Origin: a virus
Reading direction: 5' to 3' (one strand)
IMG/VR virus record: IMGVR_UViG_3300009181_000396
Coordinates: 1 to 22,075 of that record
Length of the DNA: 22,075 bases
Under the pieces are notes generated by a model. It was not told the origin of the DNA, did no database searches, and saw only the letters and a list, made by a program, of their open reading frames with translations. Position 1 is the stretch's first letter; each line of letters starts with the position of its first letter. Shown piece by piece: positions 14,381-21,443 of the stretch. The position numbers and the translations under genes were made by a program.

Positions 14381-16743
14381 TTTTCTCCATTCAACTTTTT
14401 CAATTCCAATTCAAGGTTAATAACTCGCTTGGCAAGTTGGATGCATGCTACCAAAGAAGCATTACCGTAGGCAACCGATAAATACCCGTTATCGTTTTCA
14501 GATACAGCAATAGACAATGCTTTTTGCAAAGATTGAGCAGATACACCTACTTGGCGTATAGAAGATGGAGTATCGACACGGGTGTACTCTCCGTGTTTTA
14601 CCAATGCAAGCAAATTTATAAAGTCTTCAGGTAAATCTTCCCAGTCTGTTTTTAAACGCTCATCAGATGAGCCTGAATGTGTAATAGCGTTTAAATCGCC
14701 AGTTGACGGAGTGAAATAAACGGCTGAAGTTGTTGAAACAGTAGGAGTTTGATTTGATCCTGCCGCAGCTACGCCAACCACATATTGGGTTGTTGCCGCA
14801 ACGCTTGCTGTTGCATTAATTGCAGTGCTTGGACCTGATCCACCAGTTGCACCCGAGATGCCTGAAAAACCCGAATATCCCGAATAACCTGAAAACCCTG
14901 AAGTACCACTTGCTCCATTGGTTCCATTGGTTCCGCTGATGCCACTAAATCCTGACCAACCACTAATACCTGAAAAGCCTGAAGTTCCGTTTGTTCCGTT
15001 AGTACCATTGGTTCCACTGTAGCCTGAATATCCCGATTCTCCGCTAAATCCTGAAAGACCAAGACCGATAGCCCCACTTGCACCCGAAAATCCACTTATT
15101 CCCGAAAAACCACTAAATCCTGATGTTCCAATTGTTCCATTGGTTCCCGAGTAGCCACTGATTCCTGAAAATCCTGAATACCCGCTAATACCCGAAAAAC
15201 CTGATGTTCCATTGGTTCCGTTTGTACCGCTGTACCCTGAGATACCCGAATATCCACTGAATCCCGATGTACCGTTTGATCCATTGGTTCCCGAATATCC
15301 TGAATAACCGCTAATGCCGCTGTATCCCGATTGGGTGTACATCACTTGTGCAGCAGTAAAAATAATAGATGGCGTTCTAGGGTAATTTCCAGCCGCAGCT
15401 ATTGTTTCAAGAGAAACACTTGTGTTTCCTGTTTGCCAATAAACTTCAATGTAGTCTGCGGCATCAAGCGGCAAAACAAAATTGACAGTAACAATTTCTG
15501 ACGAAAATGCACTTCCTTGTTTGTCAGGAACATCGTAATGTGAATTTGTATCTGCTAAATTTGTGCCATTCTTTTTTAACCAAATTTGTGTGCTACCTTT
15601 TTGATTGCTGGTATTGGTAAATTGAATTGAAAAAGTTAAGCTGTAAACACCCGTATTTGCAAAAGTCACACGGCTATTTGAAACAACTGAAACGCCACTA
15701 TTTCCAGCATCCGCACTGTTTAGAGTAATGGGATAAGCAGTATTTATTGCCGCCGCTGTTTGTGTTGTTGTGTCCCAAAAAGAACCCCAATAGCCTTGAG
15801 TGCCACCAGCTCCCACAGCGCCTGAATACCCGCTGTACCCCGATATACCTGAGAAGCCCGAGATGCCGCTGTAACCGCTAAAACCCGACACGCCGCTACC
15901 TGAGTACCCTGAGTACCCTGAAAAGCCGCTTACGCCCGATCCTGAGAAGCCTGAGATACCTGATGCGCCCGAGAATCCGCTAATACCTGAAAATCCGCTT
16001 GCGCCTGAGATGCCACTAAAGCCGCTGATTCCACTGAAACCACTGAATCCGCTGATTCCACTGAATCCGCTGATGCCTGAGTATCCTGAATACCCACTTA
16101 CACCTGATCCCGAAAAGCCGCTAATACCTGAAGCACCCGAATATCCGCTAATACCTGAAAAACCTGAAGTGCCTACAGCGCCGCTAAAACCTGATTGACC
16201 TGAAAAACCCGAGATTCCACTAAAACCTGAAAAACCCGAGATCCCGCTAAATCCTGAATATCCGCTTACGCCTGATCCTGAAAAACCACTAGCACCAGTT
16301 GCTCCGCTAAATCCCGAATAACCCGAATAGCCGCTAAAACCCGATTGGCCTACTTGACCAAATAAGCCTGGCACGGTCCATGTCAATGGATCAGTGTTGC
16401 GTGAGTTGACAAGAGTAATCGATACCCAAATTTGACTGGGGTAAGTTACTGATGCTGGAGGTTGCGATGTCCAGCCAGCAGGCGCTGTACCTACGTTGGT
16501 TGTGAAGCTCCATGAACCACCCGTAGGCGTAGCAGGCGCAGTTGTGGCAACTTGGAAAACAAACCACTCAAAGTATGTTCCGCCAAAGGTTGTTCCACTG
16601 CCATATAAACCAGCCGATTCCGAACCTGGTTGAGCTACAACAGAGCCATTTGGGCTTGTGCCATATAAACCAGGAGTTGCAGCGCCAGGCTGGGCAATCA
16701 GTGCCCCATCGCCAGCGTTTCCGTAGAGGCCACCTGATGCCAT
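14377..16743 (-). CDS. Collagen-like tail fibre with C1q-like domain and S74 intramolecular chaperone
   Basis: A 788-residue fibre, probably a trimer. Order of parts: (1) residues 1-50, three tandem GLYG units, two followed by AQPG; (2) a compact beta domain, 51-125; (3) collagen-like arm I, about 126-315, Gly every third residue, mostly Gly-(Phe/Tyr/Ile)-Ser; (4) a C1q/TNF-like domain, about 316-470; (5) collagen-like arm II, about 471-637; (6) a C-terminal S74 chaperone starting near SSDERLKTDW. In endosialidase-type chaperones the Ser and Lys of SDERLK form the self-cleaving dyad. Here these are Ser693 and Lys698 with the same spacing, and the end shows the expected coiled-coil helix (LAKRVINLELELKKL). 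The fibre would be matured by release of about 96 residues. Its stop overlaps the next start as ATGA, coupling it to a methyltransferase. It could be a tail or head fibre. Confidence 0.88.
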   Translation of the reverse strand: MASGGLYGNAGDGALIAQPGAATPGLYGTSPNGSVVAQPGSESAGLYGSGTTFGGTYFEWFVFQVATTAPATPTGGSWSFTTNVGTAPAGWTSQPPASVTYPSQIWVSITLVNSRNTDPLTWTVPGLFGQVGQSGFSGYSGYSGFSGATGASGFSGSGVSGYSGFSGISGFSGFSGISGFSGQSGFSGAVGTSGFSGISGYSGASGISGFSGSGVSGYSGYSGISGFSGISGFSGFSGISGFSGISGASGFSGISGFSGASGISGFSGSGVSGFSGYSGYSGSGVSGFSGYSGISGFSGISGYSGYSGAVGAGGTQGYWGSFWDTTTQTAAAINTAYPITLNSADAGNSGVSVVSNSRVTFANTGVYSLTFSIQFTNTSNQKGSTQIWLKKNGTNLADTNSHYDVPDKQGSAFSSEIVTVNFVLPLDAADYIEVYWQTGNTSVSLETIAAAGNYPRTPSIIFTAAQVMYTQSGYSGISGYSGYSGTNGSNGTSGFSGYSGISGYSGTNGTNGTSGFSGISGYSGFSGISGYSGTNGTIGTSGFSGFSGISGFSGASGAIGLGLSGFSGESGYSGYSGTNGTNGTNGTSGFSGISGWSGFSGISGTNGTNGASGTSGFSGYSGYSGFSGISGATGGSGPSTAINATASVAATTQYVVGVAAAGSNQTPTVSTTSAVYFTPSTGDLNAITHSGSSDERLKTDWEDLPEDFINLLALVKHGEYTRVDTPSSIRQVGVSAQSLQKALSIAVSENDNGYLSVAYGNASLVACIQLAKRVINLELELKKLNGEK
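14380..14667 (-). other. S74 intramolecular chaperone domain of the fibre
   Basis: Residues 693-788 of the fibre. It begins with SDERLK (Ser693 and Lys698), the S74 auto-cleavage dyad. It continues through YTRVDTPSSIRQVGVSAQSL, where the Gln-Val-Gly-Val-Ser-Ala-Gln segment matches the family's GxxAQ-like strand, and GYLSVAYGNASLVACIQLAK, the typical L-x-V-x-Y stretch and long trimerising helix. Cleavage just before Ser693 is expected from the family. Confidence 0.85.
14833..15333 (-). repeat. Collagen-like arm II of the fibre, with GTNGT blocks
   Basis: About 167 codons of Gly-X-Y. Unlike arm I it holds five blocks of Gly-Thr-Asn type (starting near residues 485, 506, 533, 577 and 604), which create nine Asn-Gly-Thr/Ser triplets. 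It has no Pro or Lys. Confidence 0.88.
15799..16368 (-). repeat. Collagen-like arm I of the fibre, with 168-bp higher-order repeat
   Basis: About 190 codons of Gly-X-Y, mostly Gly-(Phe, Tyr, Ile)-Ser, with no Pro, Lys or Asn. Register breaks of the form Ser-Gly-Ser-Gly-Val occur at residues 155, 211, 267 and 281. The first three are exactly 56 residues (168 bp) apart, showing growth by duplication of a 168-bp unit. Confidence 0.9.
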
Positions 16744-16751
16744 GAATTACC

Positions 16752-17729
16752 TCACTTAAAGCTGTATCTTGGGTTTCGAGGCTGGAACTCAGATGTCAGG
16801 TGAGTGTCGCCACCACGCCATTTATCTTTAAAGTTCTGATCTTCAATCTTGCCATAGGCATCTTCAAAGCGACCATCCCATTTAACGGCCTCTTCGTTGT
16901 TTTTGTTTTTATCGTAGTACGCCCACAATGTGCCGTACAGGTATCCTTCAGGAAAAGATGCTAACGCCGCATTGTTTTGCACAATTGGGTTAAGCGCATC
17001 TTCGGTTGGGCCTAACAAAAATGGAAAAGTGCGTTGGTAATAAGCTTTGATAACTACGTTTGCGCCAGGGTTTGGCGTAAATACATAGTTGGGTCCAACT
17101 TCACTGAATGAAGCACGGATCACCCTTGGCACACCAAACGGGCGCACATAGAGTTGGTCAATCATTCGGCGGCGAATAATCTCTCGGTCACCAACACGGT
17201 CATAAATAATCCAAGGACCATATGAAGTGTTGGGGTCATTGGACGGAGGAGTTTCTTGAAAAAACAAAATAGGCCAATTCATATCCGCAGGGATAGGAGC
17301 CAAACCTTGTGCATCGGTTGTCAAAATTGTTGGGTCAACGGTGTCATATGGGTTGGTACGCAAGCCAGGCAGCTCAATCACACGCATCTTTAGTTCGGCA
17401 AGCTGAATACAAGCTTGTATTTCCAGCGATGATTGCGTTGGCATTTTTAAAATAGTTGCGCCAGGATATGTAACAGAACCCCAAATATTTTCGGGGTCAC
17501 TTACAGTAATTGTGGTGCTGGATACGGCTAAAACTGCGGTGTAGTTAGAAATGCCATTGGAAATAAAGTCGCCAATGTATATGAAAGGTCGAGGGTCAGC
17601 GGATACAGTAATAACGTCAGTTGAAGAGTTATAAGAAGTAGCCGTGATGGTTAAAGCTGTTGGAATTGCCCCTACCCACTGTGCTACACGACTTACCAAT
17701 GCGTTAGCAGATTGAATGAATAAGGACAT
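16752..17729 (-). CDS. Head-tail adaptor protein, SU10 adaptor-like
   Basis: A 325-residue protein that would sit under the portal and join the head to the tail nozzle. The order of motifs fits the adaptor group of short-tailed phages. A beta-rich N-terminal insert (about 25-90) comes first. Next is a helix, SLEIQACIQLAELKMRVIEL (about 100-120), then IPADMNWPILFFQETPP, then a conserved-looking block IIYDRVGDREIIRRRMIDQ (about 193-211). After it come PGANVVIKAYYQRTFPFLLG and a final helix with YLYGTLWAYYDKN and WDGRFEDAYGKIED, which carries the C-terminal arm. It starts with a GAGGTAG ribosome site, and the fibre gene follows after 8 bases. I am fairly sure of the adaptor role and less sure of the exact family. 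Confidence 0.72.
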   Translation of the reverse strand: MSLFIQSANALVSRVAQWVGAIPTALTITATSYNSSTDVITVSADPRPFIYIGDFISNGISNYTAVLAVSSTTITVSDPENIWGSVTYPGATILKMPTQSSLEIQACIQLAELKMRVIELPGLRTNPYDTVDPTILTTDAQGLAPIPADMNWPILFFQETPPSNDPNTSYGPWIIYDRVGDREIIRRRMIDQLYVRPFGVPRVIRASFSEVGPNYVFTPNPGANVVIKAYYQRTFPFLLGPTEDALNPIVQNNAALASFPEGYLYGTLWAYYDKNKNNEEAVKWDGRFEDAYGKIEDQNFKDKWRGGDTHLTSEFQPRNPRYSFK

Positions 17730-17737
17730 GGACTACC

Positions 17738-18235
17738 TCACTTGGTCGGAATAGCTGGATTGTATGGCAGGGGGATCTTCCCGCTCGGATGGCAGACAAA
17801 ATCAGAATAATATTCATTGACAATGGCGTAAAACAATATCTTGTCTTCTTTGTCTTGTTTGATCAATTCCCAAGGGCGATTATTAAACCACTTGGAACTG
17901 ATTTCATGGGCAAAACATTTAGGCAACTGCATGGCATGAAAAGTACCAGCAAACAAAGGATTGTCAGTACCGTGAATCGCATGAAATTCCCTTCGTTCTT
18001 TACAGAACTGTTTGATTTCCTGCACATTCTTTTGATCGTACTGTACATAGCGGTGACCGTTAACAGCACCTACTTTGTAATCCATTGTTTTGGTGTTGAA
18101 CGTCTGCGACCAAGTGCCTGACTTAACCTCATTGAAAAGTTTGTCGTTTTTGCGTAAAACGCCATCTATTCCAGCTTCAAGGTTACCCTTGGTGAAATAG
18201 TCTTCGTTAATTTGCGGTGTGTCGTCTAATTCCAT
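17738..18235 (-). CDS. Unknown 165-residue protein
   Basis: I do not recognise this protein. It is hydrophilic and mixed in charge, with many Lys, Asp, Asn and aromatic residues, and lacks the Thr/Gly richness of the neighbouring structural proteins, which hints at a globular soluble protein. Possible metal- or active-site residues are scattered (His in NGHRYVQYD, EFHAIHGTD, FHAMQLPKCFAHE and VCHPSGK), but they do not form a motif I can name. It starts 14 bases after the T tract of a strong terminator with an AAAGAG ribosome site, and ends 9 bases before the adaptor gene. The position between decoration and adaptor genes suggests a minor head or completion protein, or a cargo gene. Confidence 0.75.
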   Translation of the reverse strand: MELDDTPQINEDYFTKGNLEAGIDGVLRKNDKLFNEVKSGTWSQTFNTKTMDYKVGAVNGHRYVQYDQKNVQEIKQFCKERREFHAIHGTDNPLFAGTFHAMQLPKCFAHEISSKWFNNRPWELIKQDKEDKILFYAIVNEYYSDFVCHPSGKIPLPYNPAIPTK

Positions 18236-18248
18236 GCAATTCTCTTTT

Positions 18249-18279
18249 AAAAAAAGAAGGCTCCGAAGAGCCTCCTTTT
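18249..18279 (-). terminator. Rho-independent terminator after the decoration gene (UUCG tetraloop)
   Basis: The minus-strand transcript forms a 12-bp stem (18252-18279, one G-U pair) of AAAAGGAGGCTC and GAGCCTTCTTTT closed by a C(UUCG)G tetraloop, an exceptionally stable loop. A 7-base T tract (18255-18249) overlaps the distal arm. It lies just after the stop of the decoration gene and before the 165-residue gene. The opposite strand also ends in a T-rich tail, so weaker bidirectional action is possible. Confidence 0.92.
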
Positions 18280-18287
18280 ATTTCTAC

Positions 18288-19091
18288 TTAGTCTTGTGGC
18301 AACAATTGAACTGTAAATCCTTCAAGGATCACATTATCTGTTGCTGTAGCAAGATCACCAGTAATAGTGATTTTTGTAGCCGCAGTAGTGTCAATTGCTG
18401 TATAGACAGAAGCACCAGTTGCAGCGCCGCCAATCAATTGGCTGGTTTGTGCAGTCAACACACCACGATTGCGGATGGAGTTCATAGAACTGCCGCCAGT
18501 AGAAGTGGTATATGAAGATGAAGAACCAACAGCAGAACCGCCAAGGTAAACAACACCAGTTTTAGCGCCAGCAGAGTTATTGGTAGCCCAATTGGAGGTA
18601 ACAACGATTTGACCGTTGTTGCCAATAGCACCAGCAGGAACAGTGACGTTAATCAAAGTTGTTTCAGTGGTAGAACCAGTGTAAGAACTGTTTGAACCAG
18701 TTACCGCTGTCAAAGTTCCTGTGGGAACAGAAGGGGTAAATGCAACAGCGTTAACACCGTTTGCAACACCGTATTTACCAGCGTACACAACACCAACTGT
18801 AGTGCTTGAAAACACCACATAGTAAATACCACCAGTTGAGTCACCTGACACAGCAGAAGCTGGGAAGTAACAGAAAGCGGCAGCATAAGTTGTTGGCAGG
18901 GCAGTACCCAAAGTCACAGTGCCGTTAGTAGCAATAGTGCCACTGTTAGCAACCATAACAGGAATACCACTTGTAGCCAGTATGCGGGGGAAGAACTGGG
19001 TATTTGCATTGACATCAATAACGCCAGTAACAGCGCCAGTGTTTACGTCAGTTGCAAATGCCGTGTTGTACTGCTTGAAATTTAAAGACAT
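18288..19091 (-). CDS. Probable head decoration or head fibre protein
   Basis: A 267-residue protein rich in Thr, Ser, Gly, Ala and Val with very few charged residues, typical of beta-structured phage surface proteins. The N-terminal part (about 1-130) has repeated short strands. The C-terminal half (about 140-265) has a pattern I associate with jelly-roll domains of phage fibre and decoration proteins: TTLINVTVPAGAIGNNGQI, then NWATNNSAGAKTGVVYLGG, then SIRNRGVLTAQ. It comes right after the major capsid gene and is bracketed by two terminators, so it may have its own expression level, as expected for a protein needed in high copy number. No enzyme motif is present. A tail-attached fibre is the alternative. 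Start: AAAGG followed by AAAAATC and ATG. Confidence 0.6.
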   Translation of the reverse strand: MSLNFKQYNTAFATDVNTGAVTGVIDVNANTQFFPRILATSGIPVMVANSGTIATNGTVTLGTALPTTYAAAFCYFPASAVSGDSTGGIYYVVFSSTTVGVVYAGKYGVANGVNAVAFTPSVPTGTLTAVTGSNSSYTGSTTETTLINVTVPAGAIGNNGQIVVTSNWATNNSAGAKTGVVYLGGSAVGSSSSYTTSTGGSSMNSIRNRGVLTAQTSQLIGGAATGASVYTAIDTTAATKITITGDLATATDNVILEGFTVQLLPQD

Positions 19092-19111
19092 GATTTTTCC
19101 TTTAAAAGATT

Positions 19112-19141
19112 AAAAAAAAGGGAGTGGTTAGCTCCCTTTTT
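19112..19141 (-). terminator. Rho-independent terminator after the major capsid gene
   Basis: On the minus strand the transcript reads AAAAAGGGAG, a 7-base loop, then CTCCCTTTTT. This is a perfect 10-bp stem (19115-19141), and the 8-base T tract starts inside the stem and ends at 19112. It lies a few bases after the capsid stop codon and 20 bases before the next start, so it should terminate or attenuate transcription between capsid and decoration genes. Confidence 0.88.
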
Positions 19142-19144
19142 GCT

Positions 19145-20299
19145 TTACACCAAATAACGCTTAACTTGAGCGGCGGCACGAGGAGTGGTAACCACTGTGC
19201 CAGTTGTCATGGCTGCCAAAACAGCCACACCCGCTGGGTTACGCACAATCAATGTGCCTTCCATGATGTACTGGTCCAAAGAAGCATCAGCGTTGCTGAA
19301 GACTTCGTTATTTGGGCCAAGTTCACGTAAAGAACCCCACTGAACAACATCAGGATTCAAGAACAGAATCGAAGTGTTGTCTGCGCCAGTCTGATCCATA
19401 ACCCATGAGTCATCGATCTGATAGGTGTAGTTGAAGTCACCTTCGTATGTACCAATCGTGTCGCCCTTGTCAGCAGGGTTAAAACGGTTGATAGTACGGC
19501 TCTGAGGAATGTTGTCAGAGATAGTGGTACGCAACGAGGTTGGGACAACCATGTTGGTAATCTTGGCGTTGAAACGCTGTTCAGCGGTAGTAACCAACTG
19601 CTTGTACAGCACGGGGCTGAAAGCTTGCAGGGTAGTACCAGTGCTGAAAGTGAAGTAGCCAAGGCCAGCATTGCTCAACAAACCATTGAAAGGAGTGTTG
19701 GTGGCGGTTGCTGAAGTGGTGTCGTTACCATCGCTGGTAGCCAAGTTTAAAACGGAAGTACCGTCTGTGTCGTTGCCTGAACGTGTGCCAGCAAAAGAGT
19801 ACAAAGAACCAAAACGGCGACCGTTGTTTGGTGCTGAACCTTGAGTAGCATCTTGGCCTGAATATTTAATGGAAGCACCATCGGCACGAACCATTTGCAA
19901 TTCAACGTCAAACATGATTTCAGTCAATTGCTTGACTTCTTGATACGCTTGGGGATCACCACCAGCCTGTTCAACAGCACGAGCAGTACCAGTAGCACCG
20001 ATTGTGGTTGTAAAGATCTGTGTGTAGTTACCACAGTTAGCACGGGTGTTGCTGTCAGCGTTTGAAGCTGTAACGGCAGCGCCTTCTAACTTTGCGTTCA
20101 AAGTAGGTGTGCGGAAGTAATCAATGGGCCAAATGTGCAGGGTCGAATTGATCTTGCGCTTTTTGCTCATTGCCATGTTAGTGATCGGGGTGCGATCTTT
20201 AACATAGTTAGAAACGGTCAGGTCCAAGTCCTTGACCACGATGTCGGTAGTGTATGAACCATTACCGTTACCCAAACTTGTTGAGGTGATTGTTGACAT
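19145..20299 (-). CDS. Major capsid protein, SU10/DUF5309 type (HK97 fold)
   Basis: A 384-residue protein that would form the icosahedral or prolate shell. The N-terminal pattern fits the DUF5309 / SU10 major capsid family: an entry motif DRTPITNMAMSKKRKINS (about residues 36-53), then a Trp-containing segment (HIWPIDYFRTP), then N-x2-QIF-x-TTI-x-A-TGTARAV (about residues 90-110), and a helix with QAYQEVKQLTEIMFDVE, the E-loop and spine-helix area of HK97-fold proteins. The C-terminal half is beta-rich (DFNYTYQIDDSWVMDQ, LRELGPNNEVFSNAD). Length is close to the family norm. A good AAAGGAG ribosome site precedes the ATG. The gene is followed at once by an intrinsic terminator (19112-19141), so much of its message probably ends there. 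Confidence 0.9.
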   Translation of the reverse strand: MSTITSTSLGNGNGSYTTDIVVKDLDLTVSNYVKDRTPITNMAMSKKRKINSTLHIWPIDYFRTPTLNAKLEGAAVTASNADSNTRANCGNYTQIFTTTIGATGTARAVEQAGGDPQAYQEVKQLTEIMFDVELQMVRADGASIKYSGQDATQGSAPNNGRRFGSLYSFAGTRSGNDTDGTSVLNLATSDGNDTTSATATNTPFNGLLSNAGLGYFTFSTGTTLQAFSPVLYKQLVTTAEQRFNAKITNMVVPTSLRTTISDNIPQSRTINRFNPADKGDTIGTYEGDFNYTYQIDDSWVMDQTGADNTSILFLNPDVVQWGSLRELGPNNEVFSNADASLDQYIMEGTLIVRNPAGVAVLAAMTTGTVVTTPRAAAQVKRYLV

Positions 20300-20318
20300 T
20301 TAAAAACTCCTTTGAAGA

Positions 20319-21434
20319 TTAACGGCGGCGATTTTTATTTGCCGCCAACATGGCTGCCAATAGATCCTGTGCGGCTTTCTTATCACCTTTGTTGGCTCGT
20401 TCTTGGAGTTGTTGTGTCTCAGGTACGGGAGATGTTTTGGCTTTAGATACTGGGCGGTTGGACGCAGCCAACGAACCACCAGCATTCTTTACCTTAGGAC
20501 CTTCTCGGAATTTCATGCCATCCCGAATCAAACCTAAGATATGTTCATCACTGGATAGAAGATCAATGTTCTTCACCCCAGGGACATACGAGCCATTTGC
20601 ACCTTTCCAATCCTTTGCCAGTTTTTCACGCAACTCTTCAAAATTAGCTTTGTTAGCTAATTCTTTGTTGGTAAAGTTCTGTCTAGCTTGCTCAAGTTGT
20701 TCTTGAACGTACTGTGACCGAATTGCAAAAAACTGTTCAACTTTCGGGCGATTAGATTTAATGAAGCCAGCCTTCTCTTCAATCAATTGAGTGTTCTGAC
20801 GGATTGCCGCCTCTGCTCTGCTACGTTCTATTTCATCCGTAGCTTGATTTCTGATCTGCTCCCATTGCTGGTTGTATTGTTGAAGGGTTATCAGTTCATC
20901 TGCCGCACTTTGTAACTGCGGAACAACTGTTAACTCTAAACCAATTTGTAAACCATCAAGCTGATTAATCCTACTCGCCGTTAACTCTTCAAACTCTGCC
21001 TTCTCGGCTTTAAGTTTTCTCGCATTTTCATGAATAGCACTGCCTTGACCAAGAATTGCTGCCGCCTTCGATGCTGTTAGCTCCACAAAGCCGCCTTCTG
21101 CGTCCTTGTTGGGGATTCGCAACACCATGTCAGGGTTTTGCTCCGCAAACTCTAGGAAATTAACACCTTCATTTACACCATCGGTGGATTTAGTGTCTTC
21201 ACTATCGTCTATCGGCTCTTCAGTCGTTGCATTACTATCTTCAGGTTCGGCTTCCTCTTCAGGAGCCGCCTCGGGTGCTGGACTATTTCCAGTTGTACCC
21301 GCTGGTGGCGGCTGACTTCCATCAGGCTGCGGAGTGTTACGCCTATTGGCGGCAATCATCGCTGCAATGGTGTCTGCGGTTGGTGCGCTACCAGTTTGCT
21401 CAGTGGCGGGTGCTACTGCACTTACGTCTGACAT
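20319..21434 (-). CDS. Capsid scaffolding protein
   Basis: A 371-residue protein placed directly before the major capsid gene, where scaffolding proteins sit. Composition fits a scaffold. There is a Pro/Ala/Glu-rich acidic N-terminal third (about residues 33-90, with runs of Glu and Asp), then a long helical, probably coiled-coil region rich in Gln, Glu, Ala and Arg (about residues 135-285), and a strongly basic C-terminus ending NKNRRR that could contact the capsid protein, as in P22-type scaffolds. It has no Cys and no enzyme motif. A short motif, AAM(I/L)AAN followed by Arg/Lys/Asn, occurs near both ends (residues 24-33 and 360-371). The start is preceded by an AAGGG ribosome site. No protease gene is visible nearby, so removal by exit rather than cleavage is possible but not shown. 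Confidence 0.82.
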   Translation of the reverse strand: MSDVSAVAPATEQTGSAPTADTIAAMIAANRRNTPQPDGSQPPPAGTTGNSPAPEAAPEEEAEPEDSNATTEEPIDDSEDTKSTDGVNEGVNFLEFAEQNPDMVLRIPNKDAEGGFVELTASKAAAILGQGSAIHENARKLKAEKAEFEELTASRINQLDGLQIGLELTVVPQLQSAADELITLQQYNQQWEQIRNQATDEIERSRAEAAIRQNTQLIEEKAGFIKSNRPKVEQFFAIRSQYVQEQLEQARQNFTNKELANKANFEELREKLAKDWKGANGSYVPGVKNIDLLSSDEHILGLIRDGMKFREGPKVKNAGGSLAASNRPVSKAKTSPVPETQQLQERANKGDKKAAQDLLAAMLAANKNRRR

Positions 21435-21443
21435 ATCTTACCC

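Noticed and set aside
14769-15333. Extra minus-strand frames inside collagen arm II
   Set aside because: They are by-products of the 9-base periodic codons, with Val/Gln/Leu runs of no protein character.
14833-16368. Repeat array that might be a CRISPR or a non-coding satellite
   Set aside because: Repeat units stay in phase with Gly-X-Y codons through the whole fibre gene and there are no unique spacers of constant length.
7444-16743. Diversity-generating retroelement acting on the fibre or adhesin genes
   Set aside because: No reverse transcriptase gene and no near-identical template repeat with A-specific changes is visible in the window.
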